Of a stretch of DNA of 64,000 nucleotides, positions 1-11,160 are shown one piece after another; position 1 is the first letter of the stretch, and every line of letters begins with the position of its first letter. The translations under genes were made by a program, and so were the position numbers. The stretch is from Himantopus leucocephalus (lineage: Eukaryota > Chordata > Aves > Charadriiformes > Recurvirostridae): positions 9,513,115 to 9,577,114 of the forward strand of contig RSEF01000012.1 of NCBI GenBank assembly GCA_003993805.1, read 5' to 3'. The notes below the pieces were generated by a model. That model did no database searches, was not told the DNA's origin, and saw only the letters and a list, made by a program, of their open reading frames with translations.

Positions 1-871
1 CCAAAGGAGATATCCCATGGACAGAAGCAGGAGATAACTGAAGTTTCTGCTTTTGGGGGACAGCCTCTGTGGATAACTCTGGAATGGGGGACATTAACAG
101 AGCAGTAGGAAACCTGCAGGTTTAGTGATTCAGTTTCTTTCCTATCAGCCCTTGGACAAACAGCACAAGATAGCCACAATTTGCCTAGGAAAGAAGGCAA
201 TTAAATAAAGCAGGATGCATGCTTGTTCAATAAACTCATCCCTCACCCCTCAATGGTTGTTCCATAAGGTGAGCATAAATGTGGTGTACCCCCCCAAAAG
301 AAGCATTTCCAAAGCTCACCATCAGAAAGGTGTGGCAGACAGGAGAAGGAGAAGGAAAGTGGGAGGCGAGAACGAGGAACTGAGTTATCCAACCTGAGCC
401 TGCAGAGCCACACCTCATGAGCTGTCCTCTCCAAGGTGTCCAAGCCCCACTTGCCCTGGGAGCCCGTACCACAAACCTATGGACGCTGCAGTCACCAGAG
501 GCCTGGGCTGGGGCATCGCAGCCCTTTGATCCCCACTCCACTGCAGGGAAGGCTTGGGGAGGGCTGACTCCTCGCTTCCTTCCAGTGCACAAGTATCTTC
601 GATGGCACCTCTGGGGAGAGAGGAAATTGTCAGCAAAGTAAATTGCTTTTTGGATTGCTTTTTGTCCCATTGTGAAAGCTTCATTTTAGGACCTATCATG
701 GGAAGGGGTGACATGGTCAGGTGAAAACCCCACATCCCAGAGGCTGCTGCAGGGGTGCGATATATTAATAAACCAATTCCTTGCGGCAGAGGCAGGAGCC
801 CAGAGCAGTCGCTGTTTCTTTGGAAGACTGTAGTTTTCTGCTGGAGGGGTGGGGAGAGAAAGACCTATTTT

Positions 872-930
872 ATACCTAAATAATAAAAATAATAAAGGGA
901 GACAAATAAATAAATAAGTAAATCCTGCTT
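872..930. repeat. A-rich AAT/AAAT low-complexity tract
   Basis: AATAATAAAAATAATAAA followed by AAATAAATAAATAAGTAAAT, an AAAT-type simple repeat. Confidence 0.8.
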
Positions 931-3579
931 GATAAATGCATTATTAGCTGTAGTAGGAGCAATTACAGGAAGAATGGGAAGTGACAGCTGCAGGCCCCAG
1001 ATAGCCAAGGCACAAAAGGGGAGTTTTAGACAAATGTCCTTCATATAATGGGTTTGTTTCTCGTCTGGTTTGGGGAGGGAGGTGGCAGATATGGGAAGCA
1101 TTAGCAGGCTGCGCTGCACATAGGGAGCAGAGACGCTGCTGTACCAACGCTCTGCAGGAATAATTTAGCTTTTCTTTTTTTTTTTCTTCCCCAGTACATC
1201 TGACTTCATATTTGTTTAAAGCAGTGTGGGTTTCACTGTCCTCACCTTCCCTGTTCAGAGCTGTTCTGATGAAGAGAGAAAAGGTGGTCCTGGGATTAGC
1301 TTCTTTATAAGCATGTCTGTGGCAGGACTGGGAGCTTGGATTAATAAAATCACAGGGTCACCTCTGGGAATTGGGATCACAGGCTCTGGGAGTGTCTGTG
1401 ATGGTGGGGGTGGCAATGGAAACTTGATGACAATAGCCCAACAGAGGCAATCCAGAGACTGCTATCAGGAGGCCCCTTCCTCCAGATATCTCAGGGACTT
1501 CCAGAAGTCAGGTCTGCCCAGGAATATCTCATTCACCAGGCGTCTATGTGCTTTCCCCAGTCAGCCTCCCCAGTATGTTAAATCTGCTGTGTCCCTTTAG
1601 TCTCAAGTCTGTTGCGTAAAGCAATGCATTTCAGCACAGCAGCCTGGCAGCCCCAGTGGGCAAAACCAGCATCTCTTCCACCATGAGTAGCTTCTCTATT
1701 TGTGAGACCCGTGTAGCTTGATCTTAAACATGTGTATCCCCTCTGCTGGGTGCCGCTTGGCTAAGACACAGATATGAAACATGTTGATGGGGATCACAGG
1801 GCATCATTCCACTCCAGACCTTGAGCCAAATATTCAAGCTATGGTGGCTGGGAGCTCACTATTACTTCTTGCCTCGATGCTTCTCCCAGTAAGGACGAAC
1901 TGTGGACAAAGTGAAGCAAAACACCTCCATTTTTTTTCTACTGACCATCTCTATCTGTGCCCCTGAGAGAGACTGGGATTCAGAGCCCTACCTGTTACCC
2001 TTTTTCTGTACGGCACACACCTTGTGCTACTTTGACCCATGGCACTTTTCCAGTCACACAGCAATGAAAGCTTTTGGCCGTTTTAGGAGCCCAGAAAAGT
2101 GCAGGTGATGGAAGGTGGAGGGAGAATGACTCTCCTCTATAGCAGTGCGCTCCGTAATAACAGTGTGAGAACCAGTTGCAATTTGCTGGGGATGATGACA
2201 CTGAGGTCAGACAAGCTGTATTGTAATTTACGTCCAGGAAAATGTAACCAGACATGACCAGACAACGAAGGATCACTCTTCCAGTTATTATGAGCAAAGA
2301 GCATGCAGCAGGGAATCATAGAAGCCTCTCTACAAGACCCCTCTGCCTTCAGCTTAGCTCCATCTCAGCCTAATTACACAGCCTGCTTTACATTAGTATT
2401 GTCTTCTGGCTCTCCCATGTCCCCTTCTCCCTGTGTGTCATTCAGAGCCATTAGCACAGATTGCACAACCATACTAGGGATTCCCCGAGGGCGTATATAA
2501 ACTTTCCACGCAAAATATGATCAGTCCAGCCTGAGGCAACACCCAGGAGGGAAGATTTCAGCCTGAGTGGTTAGAATTTGGAAAAGTTGTAAGTAACAGA
2601 GAGTGGGATCTAATAATAGGAAACGTTAGGCAGCCTTAATAGAAAGCACATTATGAGGACTGGGCTCTGCATATAATGTATCGTCTCCAAGTTAATTGCT
2701 CATCAGTTCAGTACATAAACAAAGACTGATGCTGTGACTGTGCAAGTGGCAGGGCTCATTCCACGGTGAGTTTCTTGCTGCTAAAAAAAGGTTCTCTCTG
2801 AACACCATCCCCTGCCTGCCCATGACAGCAGAGTGTCCGGGAGAACAGCTTCCTACGCCTTAGGAGGAACAGCCCTCCTCTGCCTTAGGAGCTGGGGTTT
2901 GTCACCCTGCGATGGCTGCTCTCTCTCCTGCCAGCAAATGTGTCCAGCTGAAGCAGGGTTACTGCAATGTCTCCTCATCTCCAATGCCATCCCTTCTCCA
3001 GCCCCAGGCAGCTCTTTGGTAATTGCAGCTCCTGCCCAGTGTTTTGAAACTCTGCCAGTTTTGCTTTTGTAGAAACAGGCATCTACAGGCGCTGGGACAG
3101 AAGTACTGGCCCTGCCTGTGCAGTGTTTTTAGAGCAAGGACTGAGGCTGGGGACAGGGAGCATCCTGCAGTTAGGATGTGCCCAGGGGACCAGAGGCAAA
3201 CCCAGCAGTGTCTCTGCCGATGTGTAGGAATATGTGTAGGTCTGAAGCTGGAGGTCTGCTGGACTGTGGGGGAAGAAGAGTTAGCAGGTGGTATGGGTGA
3301 GCATTGGAGGGTAATAAGACAGGACCACAAGGGGGATCATACAAATAGGTTCATCCTACACAGTCCTCTGAAGGTGCCATCTGGAAATACATTGGCACAA
3401 CCAGTTGAGAACTCAGACCAAATTTACAGACCACTGAAAAGAGGAGAGAGGAATCCTGCTCATGATATCATGATTTGATTTGTAGGATTTCGCTTTTTCA
3501 TCCCTTTTGCTATTCTTGTGTGCACAGAGCTCTGCTTATCTCTCTTGAAATGTTACCACAGGGATCTGCACTGGTTCCT

Positions 3580-3660
3580 CACTGCCATCCTTCCCCTACA
3601 GATGAGCCCACTGAGACTGGGGTGAGAAGGGGAGAGAAGGGAGAAGCAGAATTATTCAAT
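3580..3660 (-). mobile_element. Possible MIR-like fragment, reverse orientation
   Basis: CCTTCCCCTACAGATGAGCC followed by CACTGAGACTGGGGTGAGAA resembles the reverse complement of MIR (cattttacagatgaggaaactgaggc). It is short and diverged. Confidence 0.25.
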
Positions 3661-4041
3661 TATTGTATTATGAGAAATGGAGAGTGGGCCTGTGGTCCTT
3701 CACATGCAGGAGAGGTCAGTCCGCACCACTAAGTGGAGCATCACTTCTTGGACGTGCCCTACTGTCTCAGGAATTGTTGCTCCTATGATGGCAGCTCAAC
3801 CTCCTGCGTTGTTGTGACACGCTGGAAATGAGATCACTTATCTCCCAGGTAGTGCCAAAATTTAGGCTATTCCCACCCTTGTGCAGAAACATTAAATGGG
3901 AACGGGTGGCTTGGTCCCAGGGCTCAGTGCAGCCTTGCTGGGACAGCAGCATGAAGGACACGTTGTGGAGAGATGCGCAGTGCCCAGAATTGATCCTCAC
4001 ATTACTCACAAAGATATGGATTGCTGGACCTGGATCCGTGA

Positions 4042-4072
4042 TACCCATGATCCATGGGTACCCTTGGGTACC
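4042..4072. repeat. Two overlapping compact inverted repeats
   Basis: TACCCATG-ATC-CATGGGTA at 4042-4060 has 8-bp arms. GGTACCC-TT-GGGTACC at 4057-4072 has 7-bp arms and shares GGTA with the first. The layout is three arms, like the structure at 63.7 kb. Confidence 0.9.
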
Positions 4073-4839
4073 ACAGGGCACTATTTCAAGAGCTATTTTC
4101 TCCCTTACCCAGAAAGGCATACTTTTTCCTGTGCTGGGTGTAAAGACAACAGCCCCATCTGGGAGGTTGGAAAGGCTGTCTCCATCACACTGAGAAGTTT
4201 GCACAGACATTTTAGGCAGCACTAACATCCCTTCTGCAGCTGTTTCTGTTTGGTCCCGGGGGCTGTCCAGAATATCTTTGCCAGTTGGAAGGATATATAC
4301 ACACACCTCCTAAATATGTGTGGGTGGACTTCGGTGGGCAAGAGCAGGAACCTGATATTTGCTAGCCAGAGACAGTAAGGTCAGCACCTTGCACCTAGGC
4401 TGATGGGTCTCTAGGTCTGCACCAGGTCTGTGGCCACCACGCAGCATTGAAGACTGTATCTGCATGGCTTGCTAAGCATTTTATTAGCATCCCAGTCTGT
4501 CCCTGCTGGAACAGAGCTCCTTGCCGCTTGGCTTGGCAACACTTTCTGAAGTAGCCTTAAGGGTTATCCATGAGAAATGCCCAAAATCTGGTATTCCTGA
4601 TTGCATGAATGACTGGTCTCACCTGGAATCATACAGCAGGAGGTGTAATGAACTGTTGGTCTCTGGCAGCAAATAGGTCTAGACAGATCACCAGGCTGTT
4701 TCTAAATGGCAGAGAACGAATGGCCAGAGGTGAAAATTGTCTGCTCTCAGGAGTCCGCTGTTTGCAATAGTCTCACTGCCCAGGAAGGTAGTGTAAGTTA
4801 TCCCATGGCAAAAGATACTCTAATTTGTCTTTGGCTCAG

Positions 4840-6060
4840 CCTGCGAGTCTGTAATCAGTGCTGCTAATCTTTAATAAAAGGGGTTCACAGGAGCCTTTGT
4901 TTATAATGACATGGTGGGTGATAGCTCTTTCTTGTTATAATCCCCTCTCAGAAAACATCTGATGGGGAAAATGTCTCCCTTGACAGTTTGCTTAAATTTT
5001 CATTTGCCAAAACGCTGAATAAACTTCTTGTTTGTCTAATGGAACTAGAAGGAATTGTGACACTTTTATTGTTTGTTTACTTCCTCACTGGGGCACCAGC
5101 TAAATTGAAGATGTCATCACACAGCAATGAGAATCAAGCTTCTTAATTTAACTGATTGGTTTGCAAACAAGGGTCTCCAAAGCACCACTGAGCCATACAG
5201 GCTTTACAGTGACCACAGACAGAAACACATCAGTGAACAAGCAGGAGAAGCAATGCAACGGGGAGGTAATCCCAGAAAAGCCGCTTCTTTTACAAGGTAT
5301 CGCAGGGAAGCACCGGTCAAACGGCATCTGTAAAACCAGCAGCGAGAAGACAAAGAGAGCGATACATTTTCCTATAAACCCTACATAATTAGCAGCTGCT
5401 GCTAGATTAATGCTAGCACTAATTCTGAATAGGTGTGGGGGGACTGGATTTCTTGCCTGAATTCCCTCTATTATTCACTCTTTTTATGCCCTTAAAACCA
5501 GGAATAGACTTACTCTTGCTTTACACCGCACTAAGCAAGGAGAGAAGGCAGCACTCGGGATGCAGACGGAGGAGCAGTCCCCCACGGATCGGTGAGATTT
5601 TCAGACAGATCAAATGTTGAGCTTCAGGTAATTGGCAGAGATCCTTTAATGTCTGAGTTTAACACTCACCTACTAGAAGAGAACACAATTAGGCAATGAG
5701 ATGTGGAAGAGTCTGAAGTGCCAGGTATAATAATTCAGCCGTAGTATGCTGCTCAGTGGAAAGCTGAAGGCTGAGAGCTGTCAATTACACCAGGGGTGAA
5801 TTAATACAACCAAATTCACGCACTGAAGCATCTTATTATTGCTATGATCGCATTTTATTATGAAGCAGTTTGGGTGAGTTTATTTTTTTTTAATTTATTT
5901 ATCTATGTTAATTTTGTATAGAGGCAAATAAGTTATGAGTTGGGAATTGTATTAATTTCACTGCTTGGAAATATTTTAATAGCCGATTAGACAGTTTGCT
6001 AGTTGTTGTTTTTTTTCCTTTTCTTCTTTCTGCTCATTATAAAATTAGTGGTTTGTACAA
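4840..6060. promoter_or_regulatory. AT-rich candidate conserved non-coding region
   Basis: AT-rich, repeat-free DNA with homeodomain-like cores and a perfect FOX site TGTTTAC at 5074-5080. The right end (5820-6060) has long T/A runs such as TTTATTTTTTTTTAATTTAT. No splice signals or coherent frame were seen. Conservation is inferred from texture only. Confidence 0.3.
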
Positions 6061-7279
6061 GAAACACCATGGGGTAGCAAACCATAACCCCTCTTGGTTC
6101 TCATCCTACACAAAATTTACTAGCCGCCCCCTAAACTCAGCTTCCTGACCATACATTCCCTTGCCTCCCCCACGTGCGTTTGAAGGACTGGCCTCTCCAG
6201 TGCAAACAGTTGTCAATTTTAGAGTCTGGAGGGAGGTCTCCCCATCCTCCCCAAGGCAAATAAACTGCATTTCACTCCTACAGCAAGCACAAGGGGGCTC
6301 AGCGATCAGAATCCGCAATCGAGGAAAATCATAATTCAGCCACATTCAGCAAATAATGTCACATACTGAGGGCATGATTGTGCTGCACCATGTCAGCCTA
6401 CCATCAGCGACACTGCTCTTTGAGGACCAGGCAGGGAACCACGGAGTTAAGGGAAGCTGCCAAAGTGCCTTTCGCATCTAGGTCATGGTACCTACCCGTG
6501 GCTCACGCCCAGCTGAAAGTCACCGGTATTTGGTGCACGTTTGGGATTGGTGGGAAGCTGTGCCTTCACAGGACATGGCATGGAGGACACCACGTGAAGC
6601 CAAAGACCATATAGATAGCTTAGACATGCCACAGGAGACTGTGGGCAGGTGGCTGATGGCTGTGCACTCGTTCTTCTGGTGAACGATGCTCCTGGGCTCT
6701 CCAGGCAGCACCTTGTAACTGCACACATCCAATTTCATGGAGGAAGAGAGGAAAAAAGCAGAACTGGCACATAAAGAAATAATTTCTGTGGCCTGTCCTG
6801 TTTCCTTACAAAATTATGCAAGGAAGAAACAACAATATTCAAAAGCCCAGCTGCCCTGAAATGATACTCAGAGAGGTTTTGCTCATCACATTCAAGGAAA
6901 CAGAGATGTCTGAATATATGCCGCTTTTACAACTTAGATTGAAAGTCTCAGACAGTCTAAAGACATTAATTAGTTCTTCATCTTGAGAGGACAGCACTCC
7001 AGGATTTTCCTCCTCCACCCGCATGGCATGGATGATGTGAGTTTTGTGGTCTCACCTCCCTGCTAGATACTTATCCGCGGTGGAGCAGGAGTGTCTGCAG
7101 ATGACAGCCACAGCCCCTGCCTGCGGCAGGTCGCTCACCCCCCCGGGCTGGCTCTGCCTTTCCAGGCACCCGCTCTGCATGGGAAGAGCCATTAAATGTC
7201 CCAAAGTGAGAGGAAAGGACAGTCCATTGCCCTGGCCACGGATATTCCAGCACAGGCTCAACAACTCTAGCTGCTCACA

Positions 7280-8110
7280 TCAGGAGCTCGGAAACTTAGA
7301 GCAATCCTTCAGTAACATTCTTCTTTGGCTTAATTACCGAAATAGACAAATTGGAAATTGGCCCATCATGAAGATAAATAGCAATAAAAAAACGCAGTTG
7401 AGAAAAGTGTTCCTGCTAAATTATAATTAACCACCCACCAGCAACTACCTGACAGAGGTGAGAGGGGAGGCTGCGAGCAGCCCCTCGGATCGGCCGGCAG
7501 CGTTTCCCGTGATGCTCCTCGTTACTGCACCTCCGGGGCACTTAATGCCCCATTTTGCTTTCAGTGCAATTATAAAAGGCCACTTACATTTGCTACCCCC
7601 CCGCCTTTGTCTCCCCACCCCAAGATCTCTAATAGTCTAAATTATCAGCAAATTGCCTATTTGATAAGGGCAAGCCATTTTGCATTGAGAGCTGAACTAT
7701 TTCCCACTTCTGGGGGATAATATTAGGCAAATAACAAGCATCATTCTTTTGACATGTACAATTATTTGCCAAGTGTATGTTTGAATAGCCTGCTCCTTTG
7801 TGTGACAGGGTCCGTTCCCCATTAGCATACTTGACAGATGAATATGCTGGGTCCTTGTGGAAAACCTGGCAGTAACCATGGTGATTGGGAGACAATGTTT
7901 TGAGTGAGGGATGTATTATCAATTTCAACTGGAAGTAAAAAAAAGTGTATCGCTAACGAGCTGATCTGCAATCCAGGAGAAATACAATGTTCCCAGGTAA
8001 TTAAGCCAATCTTGGTACTAGTTTTAAACTCACATAAATTAGAGGCAGAGGTGTCTACCTATTTTGTTGTTTCACTGGTTCCCGATGGAGGTTTTTCTCC
8101 TTGATTTTTA
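7280..8110. promoter_or_regulatory. Candidate conserved non-coding region
   Basis: Contains TAATTA at 7331-7336, TATAATTAA near 7420, a CpG-bearing patch at about 7470-7540, and a palindromic X-box-like half site GTAACCATGG at 7872-7881. No gene was found. Confidence 0.3.
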
Positions 8111-9611
8111 ATTAAAGTTCTGTTTGAAAGAACTGAAATGTGGTTTTCTTCATGCTGCGAAGTTCTGGGGGCCCCGGGGCAAAGTGGATAACCAGGACAC
8201 TCTCTGTCCCTGGCTGTGGTAGCGGGGGGTGAGTGTCCAGCCTTGCAGAACAAAGCTCCCCGGGCAGGCTGTCTCTTGACCATCAACTTTTGGGTTACCC
8301 TGGCTTTATTCTGAGCTTTCTTTTTGGAGCTGTGGAAGGAGATGTTGCCCTCATCACACTAGTGAAAGCAGACAGACCAGCAGCAGCTGTAGAAAGCTCC
8401 TCTCCTGACCTTGCTGAACCAAAGCCTTTGATCCTGGGGGTCTTCCAGCTCTGGGACATGCCATGGCTGTCCCCTCTGAGAAGAAGGGGCTGATCAAGCC
8501 CCTGGAGAACCCCACTGAATGCCTCCGAAATATCAGTTGCAAGGTAGTCCCCGAACAAAACAACACTGCCCCTGCAACCAGTGGGACAGCCCCCAACCTT
8601 ACAGGGTCAAGGAGAGAGAAATGAAGAGGGGCGAGTGTTTGCTTTTGCTTGCTGCACAACAGAGGGAGAACCTCTCTTGTTCCCACCTTGTGGAGGTGAT
8701 TTCATCTCCAGAGTAGCTCCGACATTTGAAGTGGGTCCCAGCCCCTCCTGTGCACACGGATTTCCCAGTTGAAGTCTTAGGGAGAGAGGCAGACAGACAC
8801 CACCACCCACTTACGGTTACCTGGTGCATCTAAAGAGACAGCTCTGGATGCAGCACCAAATCCATCACAGGGAGCCGAGACATCCTTATGCCTTCATTTG
8901 ATTAGAAAGGCTGCTCACATGCCTCTCCCCCTTGGGAAAGAGACTAAATAACCTATGCATAGCAATGCTTTGCCTCAAATCTTGCCCATTTAAATCTATA
9001 CAGAATAGGTGAAAAGCATCTCCATTTCGTCCTGGTAGTTATTTTGCATCAGCTTTGCCTGGGGATAGACTGACACAAAACCCAGGCAGGGAGGAACAAG
9101 ACCAGCTTTTACTTCATGGTCTGCTGATAAAACCGAGCCACCTGTTTGAAACCATTGCCTGGTCCCCTCTGAACGCCCTGAATCCCCGTAACACATCACC
9201 CGGCTTTACTGAAAAAAAAGGCAGATTATAGAAACAAGGTCATTATTAGCAGTTTGATTAGGAACATATTCTCTACAATCCTTCATTAGAAGGAACGTCC
9301 CTGCCTTTTTAGACATAAATTTGCCCTCATTTCCCACACACCTGGTGCTCTCTTGCTTTTATTACTGTAAAATATTGACTTGGAAAACGCTGAGTCAGGT
9401 GCCTGAGGTCAGAGAAGGTGATTTTTACTGGAGTAATGAACCCTACTGCCTTTCAGGAGTTTTTTTCCTTGCCTTTTCCTTTTTTTCTGGGTCTTTTTCA
9501 GGCAAATGTTTTATTTTTTCTTTCCCCCACCCCCAGCCTCTGTCCCCATCACTCTCCCTGTTTTGGACTTTGGCAGGTTGAGAGCTACAATTAGAGCCAG
9601 TGTTTATGGTG
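8111..9611. other. Non-coding stretch
   Basis: Mixed GC content, no repeat recognised, no convincing exon. A T-rich, then C-rich stretch at 9470-9545 precedes the CpG islet. Confidence 0.65.
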
Positions 9612-9861
9612 CCGGCCATATGGCTCGCAATGCAAAATAGCAGCTGCATAGGAATCTCGAAACGAGCCCTCCTCAAGGTCATGGCACACATGGAAGCGTG
9701 CGCCCGCCCAGGTGGGACACGCGAGCTTGTCGCCGGTCGATCTATGATCACGCACGTACCCATCAAGTGCCTCCACTGCAAACTAATGCCCGAGCAGCTG
9801 CAGAGCACTGATCATGTCGCAAAGGCAGCCGCTTTGCACAGCGCCGAAGCCGGGAACGTCG
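9612..9861. promoter_or_regulatory. CpG-dense islet, candidate regulatory element
   Basis: Twenty-two CpG dinucleotides fall in about 250 bases, far above the surrounding DNA. The observed/expected ratio estimated by eye is near 1. This suggests germline hypomethylation or strong constraint. Motifs visible include CCATATGG (9616-9623), an ATGCAAAA octamer-like site (about 9630-9637), E-box CAGCTG (9641-9646) and a perfect TCAAGGTCA (9673-9681), the monomeric site of ERR/NR5A nuclear receptors. Open frames of about 120 codons exist on both strands, but neither looks like a known protein and no splice sites were convincing. It could be a distal enhancer, an orphan CpG island promoter, or an unrecognised exon. 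Confidence 0.45.
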
Positions 9862-10396
9862 GGGGCTTCTGCCTCCTCTTCAAGAGACCAGCTGCAAATT
9901 CCTTCAAGACCACAGCCTCACAGAGCAATTTCTCTCAGTGTGGCACCTGGGTGGCTCCCAAAGCTTCCAGCCAGCCTTGGTGAGCTTGAGTCTCAGGAGT
10001 TGCAAGTGCTTATGGGTTTTTTTAGGGGAATAAAGGGAAAATAAGGTAGGAGACGGGCTGAAGTCACCCAGGAGCATGTGGTGCCTTAAATGCAAGGTCT
10101 AGGCTACTACTAAGACTGAGATTTCCCTTTTATCAGAGATCTTCTAGAGGGAGTTTGCCTTCATGGGAGTGTGGAGAGCTTGGGTACCGCTCATGGAGAG
10201 CCACACGAGGCAGGGGCTCTCAGGGCAGCAAGCACCTTACCCTCCTGAATCAGGCTGATTTCTGCCCATTTTTGTTTCTGCAGTAACCCTCTGCTTCCTA
10301 TCCCAAAGATAAGTGACAACATGGCAACCACTGTGGGCTCTTGCCTGACCCATGGTCCCAGCTGTGCCAGTCACAAAAACACAGGAAAAATTACCA

Positions 10397-10443
10397 TCGC
10401 TGCAATCACGACACAGCAAAAAATCCCGTCGCTGCAATCACGA
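10397..10443. repeat. 15-bp direct repeat, 32-bp period
   Basis: TCGCTGCAATCACGA occurs exactly at 10397-10411 and at 10429-10443. Both copies keep two CpG dinucleotides. The intervening sequence is A-rich and not repeated. Confidence 0.9.
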
Positions 10444-10559
10444 ATGCATTATGCCCATGTCTAAAGAGCAGAATTTTGTCCCATATAGGGTGGAATTTTT
10501 TTTTAGGGGAGGGGAGTGTTTAAATCACCTATTTGCTTCAGAATTAGCCCTGTAAAAAG

Positions 10560-11160
10560 CAACCTGAGCATCTTCTGCACGCAGCTGCTTTTCAGGAAAT
10601 CTAGCGCCAAGCTGACCAAGCTGGGATTTCCTCCGGGTCTCTCGTGACATTAGCAGATATGCTTTTTAAAGATGTCACATTCATAAAAGAGCAAGAATGT
10701 GACCTGACTGAAGCAGGCACTTTGCAGGCTGTTTATCACCCTCCGACAAATGAATGAGAGCATTTGATGCTTACAGGCTCTAACTAGATCAGAAGGGCAC
10801 TCCCTGGGACCGCGCCAACTGCCCTGCTCTTCTCAGAGAGCATAAAAGTGCCTGTCCCAGGGACTGATACACGGGCCAGTGAGCATCACTCATCATCCCA
10901 AAGGAACCCGGGGAGCTTTACATATCACCTGGCACGGCCCATCTCTGAAATGCATCCATTGCTGCATTTCCAGGCTGTCCCCGTTTAACAGTATGTGGCA
11001 ACACCACGCAGCAGTTCAATAGAGGGAGGGAGGAAGGCTGCCACAGCTATCTAAAACTGCCAGGAGAAATTAGCCCAACGCTAGCCTTTCTGCAGGACAC
11101 AGCCTCCCAGCCCTCGCCAGTCTGACTGGCGTGGCTGATTTAGCACCCAAGGCTTTAATT
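10560..11160. promoter_or_regulatory. Candidate conserved non-coding region with inverted repeat
   Basis: Repeat-free sequence with a 10-bp inverted repeat, TCCCTGGGAC (10801-10810) and GTCCCAGGGA (10854-10863), separated by 43 bases. It also has several E-box-like CAGCTG and GATA/TATC cores. No frame or splice signal stands out. Confidence 0.28.

Larger units (their letters stand above)
1..4839. other. Non-coding stretch
   Basis: No gene recognised. Contents are an AAAT tract (872-930), a T run at about 1169-1184, a possible reverse MIR fragment (3580-3660) and the overlapping inverted repeats at 4042-4072. GGGATCACAGG occurs at about 1373 and GGGATCACAGGG at about 1791, which may be chance. 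The longest open frames (for example 3767-4306 minus) show no domain. Confidence 0.7.

Noticed and set aside
3767..4306. Longest open frame of the window, about 179 codons on the minus strand
   Set aside because: It has no recognisable domain, overlaps open frames on the other strand, has ordinary composition, and covers the inverted repeats at 4.04 kb. It fits chance in 64 kb.
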